Positions 50,455 to 63,870 of a stretch of 64,000 nt of DNA are shown piece after piece. The translations under genes were made by a program, and so were the position numbers. Every line of letters starts with the position of its first letter. Position 1 is the stretch's first letter. Under the pieces are notes generated by a model. That model was not told where the DNA came from and searched no databases. It saw only the letters and a list, made by a program, of their open reading frames with translations. The DNA lies in assembly GCF_964340395.1 (NCBI RefSeq), contig NC_135551.1, forward strand, positions 6,294,463 through 6,358,462. Reading direction: 5' to 3'. The DNA is from Glandiceps talaboti. Its lineage: Eukaryota > Hemichordata > Enteropneusta > Spengelidae.

Positions 50455-53400
50455 AAAGTACTAAAATTTATTAGAATAATGTCCGCCATTTTGATTTTTA
50501 GCCTGTAACTAGGAGACCAGACACCAGAGTTACCTAGCCTTACAAACTATGCTCTTTTACAAATTGATTCATGCTACAACAACACTGTCACTGTTTTTCA
50601 CCTATTTCTATCCATTTTAGACTAAACTACTAAAATGTATTAGAAAAATGTCCGCCATTTTGATTTTTAGCATGTAACTAGGAGACCAGACACCAGAGTT
50701 ACCTAGCCTTACAAACTATGCTCTTTTACAAATTCATTCATGTTACAATAACACTGTCACTGTTTTTCACCTATTTCTATCCAACTTAGACTAAACTACT
50801 GAAATTTATTAGAAAAATGTTAGCCATTTTGATTTTTAGCATGTAACTAGGAGACCAGACACCAGAATTACCAAGCCTTACAAACTATACTCTTTTCCAA
50901 ATTCATTCATGCTACAATAGCACTGTCACTGTTTTTCACCTATTTCTATCCATCTTAGACTAAACTACTAAAATGTATTAGAAAAATGTTCGCCAATTTG
51001 ATTTTTAGCATGTAACTAGGAGACCAGACACCAGAGTTACCTAGCCTTACAAACTATACTCTTTTCCAAATTCATTCATGCTACAATAACACTGACACTG
51101 TTTTTCACCTATTTCTATCCATCTTAGACTAAACTACTAAAATTTGTTAGAAAAATGTCAGCCATTTTGATTTTTAGCCTGTAACTAGGAGACCAGACAC
51201 CAGAGTTACCTAGCCTTACAAACTATACTCTTTTCCAAATTCATTCATGCTACAATAGCACTGTCACTGTTTTTCACCTATTTCTATCCATCTTAGACTA
51301 AACTACTAAAATTTATTAGAAAAATGTTAGCCATTTTGATTTTTAGCATGTAACTAGGAGACCAGACACCAGAGTTACCTAGCTTTACAAACTATACTCT
51401 TTTCCAAATTCATTCATGCTACAATAGCACTGTCACTGTTTTTCACCTATTTCTATCCATCTTAGACTAAACTACTAAAATTTGTTAGAAAAATGTCAGC
51501 CATTTTGATTTTTAGCCTGTAACTAGGAGACCAGACACCAGAGTTACCTAGCCTTACAAACTATACTCTTTTACAAATTCATTCATGTTACAATAACACT
51601 GTCACTGTTTTTCACCTATTTCTATCCAACTTAGACTAAACTACTGAAATTTGTTAGAAAAATGTCAGCCATTTTGATTTTTAGCATGTAACTGGGAGAC
51701 CAGACACCAGAGTTACCTAGCTTTACAAACTATACTCTTTTCCAAATTCATTCATGCTACAATAGCACTGTCACTGTTTTTCACCTATTTCTATCCATCT
51801 TAGGCTAAACTAATAAAATTCATTAGAAAAATGTCGACCATTTTGATTTTAAGCCTGTAACTAGGAGACCAGACACCAGAGTTACCTAGCCTTACAAACT
51901 ATACTCTTTTCCAAATTCATTCATGCTACAATAACACTGTCACTGTTTTTCACCTATTTCTATCCATCTTAGACTAAACTACTAAAATTTGTTAGAAAAA
52001 TGTCAGCCATTTTGATTTTTAGCATGTAACCAGGAGACCAGACACCAGAGTTACCTAGCCTTACAAACTATACTCTTTTACAAATTCATTCATGCTACAA
52101 TAACACTGTCACTGTTTTTCACCTATTTCTATCCATTTTAGACTAAACTACTAAAATTTGTTAGAAAAATGTCAGCCATTTTGATTTTTAGCATGTAACT
52201 AGGAGACCAGACACCAGAGTTACCTAGCCTTACAAACTATACTCTTTTCCAAATTCATTCATGCTACAATAGCACTGTCACTGTTTTTCACCTATTTCTA
52301 TCCATCTTAGACTAAACTACTAAAATTTGTTAGAAAAATGTCAGCCATTTTGATTTTTAGCCTGTAACTAGGAGACCAGACACCAGAGTTACCTAGCCTT
52401 ACAAACTATACTCTTTTCCAAATTCATTCATGTTACAATAACACTGTCACTGTTTTTCACCTATTTCTATCCAACTTAGACTAAACTACTGAAATTTGTT
52501 AGAAAAATGTCAGCCATTTTGATTTTTAGCATGTAACTGGGAGACCAGACACCAGAGTTACCTAGCTTTACAAACTATACTCTTTTCCAAATTCATTCAT
52601 GCTACAATAGCACTGTCACTGTTTTTCACCTATTTCTATCCATCTTAGGCTAAACTAATAAAATTCATTAGAAAAATGTCGACCATTTTGATTTTAAGCC
52701 TGTAACTAGGAGACCAGACACCAGAGTTACCTAGCCTTACAAACTATACTCTTTTACAAATTCATTCATGTTACAATAACACTGTCACTGTTTTTCACCT
52801 ATTTCTATCCATCTTAGACTAAACTACTGAAATTTGTTAGAAAAATGTCAGCCATTTTGATTTTTAGCATGTAACTAGGAGACCAGACATCAGAGTTACC
52901 TAGCCTTACAAACTATACTCTTTTCCAAATTCATTCATGCTACAATAGCACTGTCACTGTTTTTCACCTATTTCTATCCATCTTAGACTAAACTACTAAA
53001 ATTTGTTAGAAAAATGTCAGCCATTTTGATTTTTAGCATGTAACTAGGAGACCAGACACCAGAGTTACCTAGCCTTACAAACTATACTCTTTTACAAATT
53101 CATTCATGTTACAATAACACTGTCACTGTTTTTCACCTATTTCTATCCATCTTAGGCTAAACTAATAAAATTCATTAGAAAAATGTCGACCATTTTGATT
53201 TTTAGCATGTAACTAGGAGACCAGACACCAGAGTTACCTAGCCTTACAAACTATACTCTTTTCCAAATTCATTCATGCTACAATAACACTGTCACTGTTT
53301 TTCACCTATTTCTATCCATCTTAGACTAAACTACTAAAATTTGTTAGAAAAATGTCAGCCATTTTGATTTTTAGCCTGTAACTAGGAGACCAGACACCAG

Positions 53401-55975
53401 AGTTACCTAGCCTTACAAACTATACTCTTTTCCAAATTCATTCATGCTACAATAGCACTGTCACTGTTTTTCACCTATTTCTATCCATCTTAGACTAAAC
53501 TACTAAAATTTGTTAGAAAAATGTCAGCCATTTTGATTTTTAGCCTGTAACTAGGAGACCAGACACCAGAGTTACCTAGCCTTACAAACTATACTCTTTT
53601 ACAAATTCATTCATGTTACAATAACACTGTCACTGTTTTTCACCTATTTCTATCCAACTTAGACTAAACTACTGAAATTTGTTAGAAAAATGTCAGCCAT
53701 TTTGATTTTTAGCATGTAACTGGGAGACCAGACACCAGAGTTACCTAGCTTTACAAACTATACTCTTTTCCAAATTCATTCATGCTACAATAGCACTGTC
53801 ACTGTTTTTCACCTATTTCTATCCATCTTAGGCTAAACTAATAAAATTCATTAGAAAAATGTCGACCATTTTGATTTTAAGCCTGTAACTAGGAGACCAG
53901 ACACCAGAGTTACCTAGCCTTACAAACTATACTCTTTTCCAAATTCATTCATGCTACAATAACACTGTCACTGTTTTTCACCTATTTCTATCCATCTTAG
54001 ACTAAACTACTAAAATTTGTTAGAAAAATGTCAGCCATTTTGATTTTTAGCCTGTAACTAGGAGACCAGACACCAGAGTTACCTAGCCTTACAAACTATA
54101 CTCTTTTCCAAATTCATTCATGCTACAATAGCACTGTCACTGTTTTTCACCTATTTCTATCCATCTTAGACTAAACTACTAAAATTTATTAGAAAAATGT
54201 TAGCCATTTTGATTTTTAGCATGTAACTAGGAGACCAGACACCAGAGTTGCCTAGCCTTACAAACTATACTCTTTTCCAAATTCATTCATGCTACAATAG
54301 CACTGTCACTGTTTTTCACCTATTTCTATCCATCTTAGACTAAACTACTAAAATGTGTTAGAAAAATGTCAGCCATTTTGATTTTTAGCCTGTAACTAGG
54401 AGACCAGACACCAGAGTTACCTAGCCTTACAAACTATACTCTTTTACAAATTCATTCATGTTACAATAACACTGTCACTGTTTTTCACCTATTTCTATCC
54501 AACTTAGACTAAACTACTGAAATTTGTTAGAAAAATGTCAGCCATTTTGATTTTTAGCATGTAACTGGGAGACCAGACACCATAGTTACCTAGCTTTACA
54601 AACTATACTCTTTTCCAAATTCATTCATGCTACAATAGCACTGTCACTGTTTTTCACCTATTTCTATCCATCTTAGGCTAAACTAATAAAATTCATTAGA
54701 AAAATGTCGACCATTTTGATTTTAAGCCTGTAACTAGGAGACCAGACACCAGAGTTACCTAGCCTTACAAACTATACTCTTTTACAAATTCATTCATGTT
54801 ACAATAACACTGTCACTGTTTTTCACCTATTTCTATCCAACTTAGACTAAACTACTGAAATTTATTAGAAAAATGTTAGCCATTTTGATTTTTAGCATGT
54901 AACCAGGAGACCAGACACCAGAGTTACCTAGCCTTACAAACTATACTCTTTTCCAAATTCATTCATGCTACAATAGCACTGTCACTGTTTTTCACCTATT
55001 TCTATCCATCTTAGACTAAACTACTAAAATTTGTTAGAAAAATGTCAGCCATTTTGATTTTTAGCCTGTAACTAGGAGACCAGACACCAGAGTTACCTAG
55101 CCTTACAAAATATACTCTTTTACAAATTCATTCATGTTACAATAACACTGTCACTGCTTTTTACCTATTTCTATCCAACTTAGACTAAACTACTGAAATT
55201 TGTTAGAAAAATGTCAGCCATTTTGATTTTTAGCATGTAACTGGGAGACCAGACACCAGAGTTACCTAGCTTTACAAACTATACTCTTTTCCAAATTCAT
55301 TCATGCTACAATAGCACTGTCACTGTTTTTCACCTATTTCTATCCATCTTAGGCTAAACTAATAAAATTCATTAGAAAAATGTCGACCATTTTGATTTTA
55401 AGCCTGTAACTAGGAGACCAGACACCAGAGTTACCTAGCCTTACAAACTATACTCTTTTACAAATTCATTCATGTTACAATAACACTGTCACTGTTTTTC
55501 ACCTATTTCTATCCAACTTAGACTAAACTACTGAAATTTATTAGAAAAATGTTAGCCATTTTGATTTTTAGCATGTAACCAGGAGACCAGACACCAGAGT
55601 TACCTAGCCTTACAAACTATACTCTTTTCCAAATTCATTCATGCTACAATGACACTGTCACTGTTTTTCACCTATTTCTACCCATCTTAGACTAAACTAC
55701 TAAAATTTGTTAGAAAAATGTCAGCCATTTTGATTTTTAGCATGTAACTAGGAGACCAGACACCAGAGTTACCTAGCTTTACAAACTATACTCTTTTCCA
55801 AATTCATTCATGCTACAATAGCACTGTCACTGTTTTTCACCTATTTCTATCCATCTTAGACTAAACTACTAAAATTTATTAGAAAAATGTCCGCCATTTT
55901 GATTTTTAGCATGTACATGTAACTGTGAGACCGGACACCAGAGTTACATGTACCTAGCCTTTCAAACTTTGCTCT
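50455..55975. repeat. 169 bp satellite, about 33 monomers with higher-order structure
   Basis: The GGAGACCAGACACCAGAGTT motif repeats every 169 bp (checked at 50511, 50680, 50849, 51018, 51187). A variant monomer with ATGTCGACCATTTTGATTTT occurs at 51833, 52678, 53185, 53861, 54706 and 55382, that is, 5, 3, 4, 5 and 4 monomers apart, regularly preceded by a TAACTGGGAGACC/TAGCTTTAC variant. Similarity among central monomers is very high; the edge monomers are more diverged. Confidence 0.95.
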
Positions 55976-56099
55976 TTTCCAAATCTCATTTAACAGAAAC
56001 ATAACTAGCAAAAGAAATCATGATCAAATACTACACCAATACTTTGACCATAAATATTAATCCTTTGTTAACTTTCTTATCTCTTACAGGTTTGTTACA

Positions 56100-56280
56100 C
56101 AGTACATAACAGATGTCCTATTCAAAGAAGCTGTTGTTTTGCTCGTCTCTAAGAGAAAAATAATAACTTTACGAGATTCAGACTCTATGTGTAGTAAAAC
56201 AGAAATTTAGATCTTAAATCAGTTAGTTGTGCACAAGGACATGAGCTCTATTTTGAACATTTTTAATACAATTGAAATGA

Positions 56281-56320
<40 letters not shown>

Positions 56321-57495
56321 TAAACAACTTAGTCGAAAACTGCAGTCCGATTTCTTTGATATTTGGTGGTCATATTATATTGGATGTCTAGTAGTGAAAT
56401 TGTTCAAATGAAAATGATCACATCATATATATGCGTTTTGGGTCAAAAATGTGATTTTTGTCTAAGAATTTAAACTACAAAACTACTGGGCAGATTGGCC
56501 TGAAATTTGGTGGAAACATTCTCAGGGGTGAGTAAATTAAGATTTGTTCATGACATGATGATTCCATGTGTAATATGCAAAGTAGGGCTAAAAAGTGTCT
56601 TTTTGGTTAAAAACCTACAATTCCAAAACTACTCAGTAGATTGGGCTGAACTTTTAACAGGGGTGTATCTGCCGGTGTATAGATGAAGAAATATTAAGCA
56701 TATAATGATCTCATCAGTAACATCCAAATTAGGTGTAAACATGTAAATTGGTCAAAAATTTTTATCTCAAAAAGTACTTGGTCAGTGAAACTGAAATTTG
56801 GTGAGATGTTTCTAGAAGTGTTATTCTGCAGATTTCCTTTAGAATAGTTTGACACAATTGGCCCTAGCAACCATGATCATGGCCTTAGCAACAACCAAAT
56901 GGCAGTATATTTTGGTTAAATAAGAACACCATCTGGTAGGCAGTTAGTAAACATTCAAAAAATGTATGCAAATATCCCTAGCAACAGTGGCCCCGCCCAT
57001 GGCAACAGCCCAATAATCACATGTGACAAACATAACAGCATGGTTGGATAGGCAACTGGATAGTCATTCAACAAATGAACACCTATTTTTAGAATGGACT
57101 AGCATATGGATAAATATTTAAAAAAACTACAGTTGTGCTACTCGCTATTGGCAGTATTTTTGAAAACAATAGTTGTGCTACAATGCCATTTTATATTTCT
57201 TTTTTTCTAAATATTTTTTTTCATATCTGAGGTAGTTATGTTTTTCATTGTTCTCCATATGCTCTCTGTTTTTGGTTTCTTCTCATCAGATGTACAGTCA
57301 TTACATTTTGGAAGAAAAGTTTTATATTGTCTTTTTAAATTGATGTCAGTTTGTGCATCCACCAATTCTTGCGAAACTTCATAATTTTTGTGATGTTACA
57401 ATTTTTTTCTTGAACATGTTAATAAAAAGGTTAGGGTCGGCAGTGAAAAACTAGGCAGGGTCAGATAACCGGAATCAAACAATTATTTTTTTTTT
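56100..57495. repeat. Degenerate internally repeated sequence
   Basis: Loosely repeated blocks of AAAACTACTGG...GAAATTTGGTG and GATGAAGAA...ATGATCTCATCAGT. Part (56530-56760) is matched at 58985-59170, on the other side of the element at 57500-58985. A (TG)n lies at 56285-56318. Confidence 0.6.
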
Positions 57496-57499
57496 ATTA

Positions 57500-58985
57500 G
57501 CTCCGCTGTCAGCGAAAGCTGAAAGCGTAGCTTTAGGTATAGGTTGTATAGAGTATAGAGAGTAGAGTGAATCATAGGTGTCTGTCAAACTTTTATATTT
57601 TCATTATCTTCTCCGAAAGTGAGTCAGAATTCATCGATATTTGGTGTGCATGTTCCCTGTGGGGAGGCTATTCAGATTTGTTCATGCCAAGTTGATCTGT
57701 GCCATTTTCAATTTTTTATGATTTTTTTTCATAAAATGACATTTTCATCATCTCCTCACATACTTCATGTCAAATTGCTTTGATATCTGGTGTGTTGATG
57801 CGCAGGGGGTAGTTTACTTAGATTTGTTAATTTCAAGTCAGCACGTCTTCTTTTCTATTTTTTATGATTTTTTTTGTAATTTAAAAAAAATGAATATGTT
57901 AATGAGCATTATGACCGCCGCCATATTGGAAATCAGTCCGCAAGACTTTAGGTAATTTGCAACTTTTCAAAAGACACTATTGACGTCAAACAAGCAATGT
58001 AATATGTGCTGTAGTCTTAATTCTACGCATTGTGCGCCCAAATGACAAATATTTGTTCGAAACAGGGTTGTAAACTTCAAATCCAAATTCTCAACCCTCC
58101 TACAGAATGGTTCATTCCAGTATACGCACCTCACGATCAAGTGAGAAGTCGTGCATGCCTGAACTGAAGTGTATGGGACGATTTTTGACAGAGTCAGTCG
58201 TCAATAAAAATGATAATACTCTTTCTAAAATTATCACATTTTGAAAGGGAAAGTACTTTGTGGTTCATTTATGGAGTTTTGTTTTTATACGATCAATATT
58301 GGTGGCAAAATTACAGCGTCAAAATTACCGATGTGGTAATGCACGACAAGTGAGTTTCCGTACGGTGACAATCTCAAGTACCCGGATGCACGAGGGACTT
58401 ACCACTGTAACATATGGCTGAGAATGACTCTCTTCCGGGTACTTGGGATTGTCGCCGTACGGAAACTAAGATGGCAATTAATACATTTCTTCCCTATATA
58501 TATCTACTACAACTAGTACAAGTTGAATGTTGTTGACTTGGTAAATTTGTTAGAAAATTGAAATTCAAATTGCCTCAAAATTATTTTAGATCCCTAGTTT
58601 ATTTCATTCATCATTAACATTTTCCAGGGTTAAAGCTGTAAGACACTGGAATTATTTATAGCCAACCTCAAAATCCTCTTTTTTTATTTTTCTTGTGTGC
58701 ATTTCCCAGTCATTTTTTTTTCAGAGATTTTGTACAATTTTTCATAACAGTAGATTTTTGTTATAAAATGGTGACTATGGTATAAATGTACAATACATTA
58801 CCAGCTTCTGTGAAAAATGTGTTTTATAGTGAGACATCATATGAAACCAGTAACCACTTTATTACATCGCTAAAACAAAACTGCATAGTGAAGAACTGAA
58901 CCACTTCTACATGTCACCAAAATACAAAAAAAAACCCAAAAAAACAGCGGAGCTATTCTGACCGATAGGTCGCTTGTTGCTTTAA
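57500..58985 (-). mobile_element. Internally deleted, inverted copy of the 21.8-25.5 kb TIR element
   Basis: It begins AGCTCCGCTGTCAGCGAAAG and ends ACAGCGGAGCTATTCTGACC. It is the reverse complement of both ends of 21846-25503 over several hundred bases each (for example GTACGGAAACTAAGATGGC and TCATTTGGGCGCACAATGCG-type segments), with about 2.1 kb of the middle missing. Confidence 0.8.
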
Positions 58986-59174
58986 GAATTATTCAGAACA
59001 TGATGATTCCATTATTGATATGCAAATTAGGGCTAAAAATGTGCCAAAAGTAATGAGCTGGAATTTAATTTGAATGGCTCTTGGGGTGCATAGATGAAGA
59101 AGTGTTAAGAATATGATGATCTCATCAGTGACATGAAAATTAGGTATAAAAATGTGAATTTTGTTTAATCTTGT

Positions 59175-60240
59175 CTCTTGGCTCTCTTCGTTGGTGTAAA
59201 CGCACATGTGTTTTTGTAATTTGTACTTCAAGCACTTGTTAAATGAGAATGTTAAAAGACACAATCTTTTGTCAGAAAAATTTTGGATATTGCAAAGAGA
59301 TATAGTCATATAACTTAAATCATGGATAATGTTAATAAGTAATAAATGTAAAATGAACAGAAAACTAGTGTGTGGACTTCTATATATCTGACAATTTTAC
59401 ATGTTATACACAGAGTGAAGCTAGCATGTAAGTGGTGAATGATTTCATTTTATTTGATTCAGTTTTATTTTTTGTTGTTGAATGAGACTGATTTTAGGGA
59501 GCGATCAGATTTTACGCTGACTTCTTGTTCATGTTGTACTTAAAAATAGTTTAACACCCCCCCCCCCGCAATTCATCCACAACACAATCCAAAAACCCAC
59601 CCCACCCCCGCTGACAAATAAAAAAACACTGCCCCCCCCCCACCCCCCACATCTGTTGACAAGAAATATTCTTCTTGTTCTTTCTTGCAATATATAAAGC
59701 TCTTTAGACAGGAACCCTATGAGAAGTATGTTTGTCTGTTCATAGCTGTGCAAAATATTCATGGTTTTAGTAACCAAAAGTTCTAGGATATCTCTTAGAT
59801 TGAGTGAACTATTATCATTATAGACTAATTCAGCTAATTATAAAGTACATTATTAGAAATGAAATTAACATAATTGTAAATCTAGGGGTTTCAGTAAGTT
59901 TCAAAGTAGGGAGAGAACTTGAAAAAGTGTCGAGAGTAGTGCATGCTATGCCCATGCGTGCATGCTATACAAGTGGGAGGGGGTGTCCCCCTCCCATGGT
60001 AAGATCTTTTGAAAAATTGAACACCTTTTGGAGGCCATTTAGAGCACCATTCATAAGTAAAACACAACTTAGTTATATCATAAAAGTATCACTAATTTTA
60101 GGGTTTCAAAAGTTTAAATCATTTTAAGTCATATTGACACAAATGATAATGAAAAAAAGATCAAGTACAAAGTATAGTATAGTTTGTTTGTTTGTTTTAT
60201 TTATTTACGTGCCCTATGTGGGCTTACCAAGTGAACATTT
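59175..60240. other. No gene recognised
   Basis: AT-rich with poly-C blocks at 59556-59566 and 59631-59648. Frames at 58989-59309 (-) and 59804-60127 (+) show no known features. Confidence 0.4.
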
Positions 60241-62150
60241 GGTTCAATACAAATACATCCACTGGGCTTATAATAGTGTATGGTACTATACTATAAACTA
60301 TACAAGACTATATACTATATACTATGCTATGCTATATACTATATACTATATTATACTATACTATATACCGTACTATACAATATACTTTACTATATACTGT
60401 ACAATACTATACTATAATATTCTATACCTATACTATAGTATATAGTATATAGTCTAGTATGGTAGTCTAGTATAGTATAGTATAGTAGAGTATAGTAATG
60501 TATAGTATATGGTATATAGTATCATGTAGTATAGTAGAGTATGGTATATAGTATAGTTAGTATAGTAGAGTATAGTATAGTATAGTATATGGTATATAGC
60601 ATAGTGTAGTATAGTATCGTATATAGTCAAGTATAGTATATAGTATAATATAGTATATTATATAGTATAATATAGTATATGGTGTATAGCATAGCATAGT
60701 ATAGTATAATATAGTATAGTGTGGTATAATATAGTAGAGTAGAGTATATGGAATATAGTGTAGTGTAGTATAGTAGAGTATTAAGTCAAGTATAGTATAG
60801 TATATCATATATTATAGTATATAGTAAAGTATAGTGTATAGTATAGTATAGTATATGGTATATAGTATAGTATACTATATACTGTACAATACTATACTAT
60901 ATTATTCGATACCTATACTATAATATATAGTATATATTATATATAGTCTAGTATAGTACATTATGTAGTATAATATATAGTATAGTATACTGGTAGTATA
61001 GTATAGTACATAGTATAGTATAGTAGAGTATATGTTATATAGTGTAGTATAGTAGAGTACATAGTCTACTATATTATAAAGTTTAATATAGTATATTATG
61101 TAGTGTAGTAAATAGCATAGTGTAGTATATAATATAATATAGTATATTATATAGTATAGTATAGTATAATATAGTAGAGTATACAGTATAGTGTAGTGTA
61201 GTATAGTATAGCATAGTATATCATATAGTATGGTATATAGTAAAGTATAGTATATGGTATATAGTATAGCATAGCATAGTATAGTATTGTATATTATAGT
61301 ATATAATAGTATAGTATAGTATAGTAAAGTATGGTATAATATACTAGAGTATAGTAGAGTATATGGAATATAGTGTATATTATAGTGTAGTGTATAGTAT
61401 AGCATACTATACCATACAGTACTATATAATATACTCTACTATATACTGTACAATAATATACTATAATATTATTCTATACCTACACTATCATATATAGTAT
61501 AGAGTCTAGTATAGTCTAGTATAGAATAGTATAGTATAGTATAGTAGATTATAGTATAGTAGAGTATGTGGTATATATTATAGTATATAGTCCAGTATAT
61601 TGATGGCGCAAATCAAGAGATCTGATTGGTCTAGGCATCGAACTGGCGCGTCTAAAATGAGCGATAATGCACAGTTGATGTTCTCTCACTGTTCGTCTAC
61701 GAACGTTATAGTCCGCGCAGGGATGGGGGCACAAATGAAACCAGAAAATGTTGCGTCTTATCTTGTTTCCGACAGTTTCAATATACTGGTATAATATAAT
61801 AGCGATACACCACCCCTGGGAATGGTATACCACTCGGTTTTGACCAGTGAACTCAATATATTTCGTTCACTGGTCAAAACCTCTTGGTATACCATCCCCA
61901 GGGTGTGGTTTATTGCTTAAGTATACTACCGGTATAGTATAATAGAGTATAGTAGATATGGTATAGTGTCGTGTAGTATAGTATAGTATAGTATAGTATA
62001 GTATAGTATAGTATAGTATAGTATAGTTTGGTATAGTATAGTATAGTATAGTATAGTATGGTATAATATACTAGTATATGGAATATAGTATAGTGTAGGT
62101 TATAGTATAGCATACTATAGCATACCGTACTATATAATATACTATACTAG
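60240..62150. repeat. TATAG/ATACT low-complexity domain with higher-order repeats
   Basis: About 1.9 kb of TATAG/TATAC-type sequence. A marker block (TATACTGTACAATACTATAC... then CTATACCTATACTAT) recurs near 60394, 60879 and 61443, giving long units of roughly 0.5 kb. Orientation flips between ATACT-rich and TATAG-rich stretches, so strands can fold back. A pure (TATAG)n lies at about 61975-62060. Open frames here are artefacts. Confidence 0.9.
61595..61923 (-). mobile_element. Composite MITE, copy 2
   Basis: Reverse complement of 8965-9338: the CCAGTATATTGA...TCAATATACTGG segment at 61595-61788 followed by the hairpin at 61803-61915 (arms with GGTATACCA and GGTTTTGACCAGTGAAC). It is embedded in the TATAG domain. 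Confidence 0.8.
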
Positions 62151-62310
62151 ATCATTGTGCCAATACCTTTCCAATTGAGCAGTCTATGACATTCTTGCAA
62201 ATATACAATCACTTTTCGCTTCACAAAAACATGAAAAAAACACATTTCCCTTTCTTTTCGTCATCTAGAGTGATCTAGCCTTCTTTCAACAAAATGAGGT
62301 TAAGAAAAAT

Positions 62311-62353
62311 AATGACCACCACCACAACCACCACCACCACCACCACCAGCACC

Positions 62354-62422
<69 letters not shown>

Positions 62423-62488
62423 AACAACCACCACCACCACCACCACCACCACCACCACCACCACCACAACAACAACAACAACAACATA
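62311..62488. repeat. (CAC)n(AAC)n trinucleotide tracts
   Basis: Alternating CAC and AAC blocks. All six frames stay open and yield His, Asn, Thr, Val, Cys or Leu runs. Not a gene. Confidence 0.95.
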
Positions 62489-62734
62489 CCATGCAACATA
62501 AATATGCACAATAAGAGCAATAAGTTAAATGTACACAAATTGGTTCATATGGCAAAATAAAAATGCACAAGGTGTACAAGGATAGTAAAATGATAATGTC
62601 GTAAAATAGACTACAGCTCGATCATGATCACCTACTAGGTTATTGTCGGTTGCTACAGCACCTCGTGTATACTTATTGATATTGCATTCGGAAGTGACCG
62701 CAGACTGGTATTTTGGACTTCCATACAATGCAAC

Positions 62735-63205
62735 ATCGAGGTTACAGACTGAGGTATAGGGTGCGATGTCGAGACTGCCAATTTTCAGTCTGGTCACAGT
62801 TCTTCTATGTTAGTTTTTAACTGCGACGAGAATTCGTTCACCACAGTTTTGTCATTCTTGATAGCTAAAATATTTGATCTCATACAGGAATGGATGCCGT
62901 CAACGCACGCTTCAACATCAACTAGAATGTCACATGGCTTGTCGTCCGCATACATAATGTAATCGAGACCGTGTCTGATGATGACTTCCAGTGATGGAGC
63001 TGTATACCGTGTGTATATTATCGGACCTAGAACTGATCCTCGTCGGATATCGTGCCATTCTACATGCAGAGATTACTATTGATATTGGGAAGATATTGTT
63101 TAAACCAGGCTAGAGCTCAAATGAAACGTAAGGCTATTTAACAAAAGGTCATGGTCGATCATATCAAATGTTGCTAATAGATCAGACATTACAAACATCA
63201 TATCA
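62735..63205 (-). mobile_element. LINE RT remnant (CR1/L2-like)
   Basis: Minus strand: SDLLATFDMIDHDLLLNSL (RT motif A), then RRGSVLGPIIYTRYTAPSLE with VIIRHGLDYIMYADDKPCDI, VEACVDGIHSCMRSNILAIK, NDKTVVNEFSS and later LKIGSLDIAPYTSVCNLDVA. This matches the Gly-Ser-Val-Leu-Gly-Pro...Tyr-Thr-x-Tyr-Thr-Ala-Pro and Tyr-Ala-Asp-Asp blocks of CR1/L2-type RTs. Frameshifts lie between the blocks and a stop follows at about 62810. Confidence 0.82.
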
Positions 63206-63267
63206 TCTTACCTCACAATTGCAACCGTATAATCACAATATTGTTGGTGTGACATTATAATGAGCAA

Positions 63268-63870
63268 GAAGGCCATGTTGGAGCTAATCACACGTTGTCA
63301 GTCATAATACGTACATTCTGGATAGTTCGAGCACTTGCTACAGTTAGGAGAGTTATTGGAACGTGTTTAATATGTAAGCGTTGGAATTTACATCCTGGGA
63401 AACACATGATGGCACCCCTTCCTGAAGCTAGAGTCACCCCAGGAGATCCTCCATTCACATCAGTAGGTGTAGACTATTTTGGTCCCCTCATCGTCAAGTG
63501 GAGACGAGGAACTACCAAATAGTATGGATGTGTATTTACTTGTCCTGCGATCCGTGTAGTACACATATAAGTGGCACATTGCCCATCTACTGAATCCTTC
63601 ATCCAAACAATTTGGCGCGCGTTTTGTGAGTCAATGCGGACCATCAAGGGAACTTTTCAGCGATATGGTAATAAAGAGCGAATGATCTAAGATGGAAACA
63701 TATCTAATAGCACTTTAATCCACCTGCTGTTAGCCATGCAGTCGGCTTTTGGGAAGGATGATCCCTTCGGTAAGGATAATCCTGCGATCTTTACTGGGTA
63801 ACAAATTGGTCGATGATGGTGTCATCAGACAGGTTCTAGTGAAAAACTGCTATAGGACTACTTCGCACAG
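63268..63870 (+). mobile_element. BEL/Pao retrotransposon integrase remnant
   Basis: Plus strand: GHVGANHTLSVIIRTFWIVR, ALATVRRVIGTCLICKRWN (His-His-Cys-Cys zinc-binding part), then HMMAPLPEARVTPGDPPFTS with VGVDYFGPLIVKWRRGTTK, a stop, YGCVFTCPAIRVVHI, stop, FNPPAVSHAVGFWEG, stop, and LLGNKLVDDGVI. The Val-Gly-Val-Asp-Tyr-Phe-Gly-Pro block holds the first catalytic Asp and is characteristic of BEL/Pao. Several stops and at least one frameshift make it dead. It lies head to head with the LINE remnant at 62735-63205. Confidence 0.88.

Noticed and set aside
60134-61405. Long Tyr/Ile/Leu-rich frames on both strands
   Set aside because: They are products of the TATAG low-complexity domain.
62275-62579. 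Poly-Leu, poly-Cys, poly-Asn, poly-His and poly-Val frames
   Set aside because: They come from (CAC)n and (AAC)n tracts; all six frames are open.
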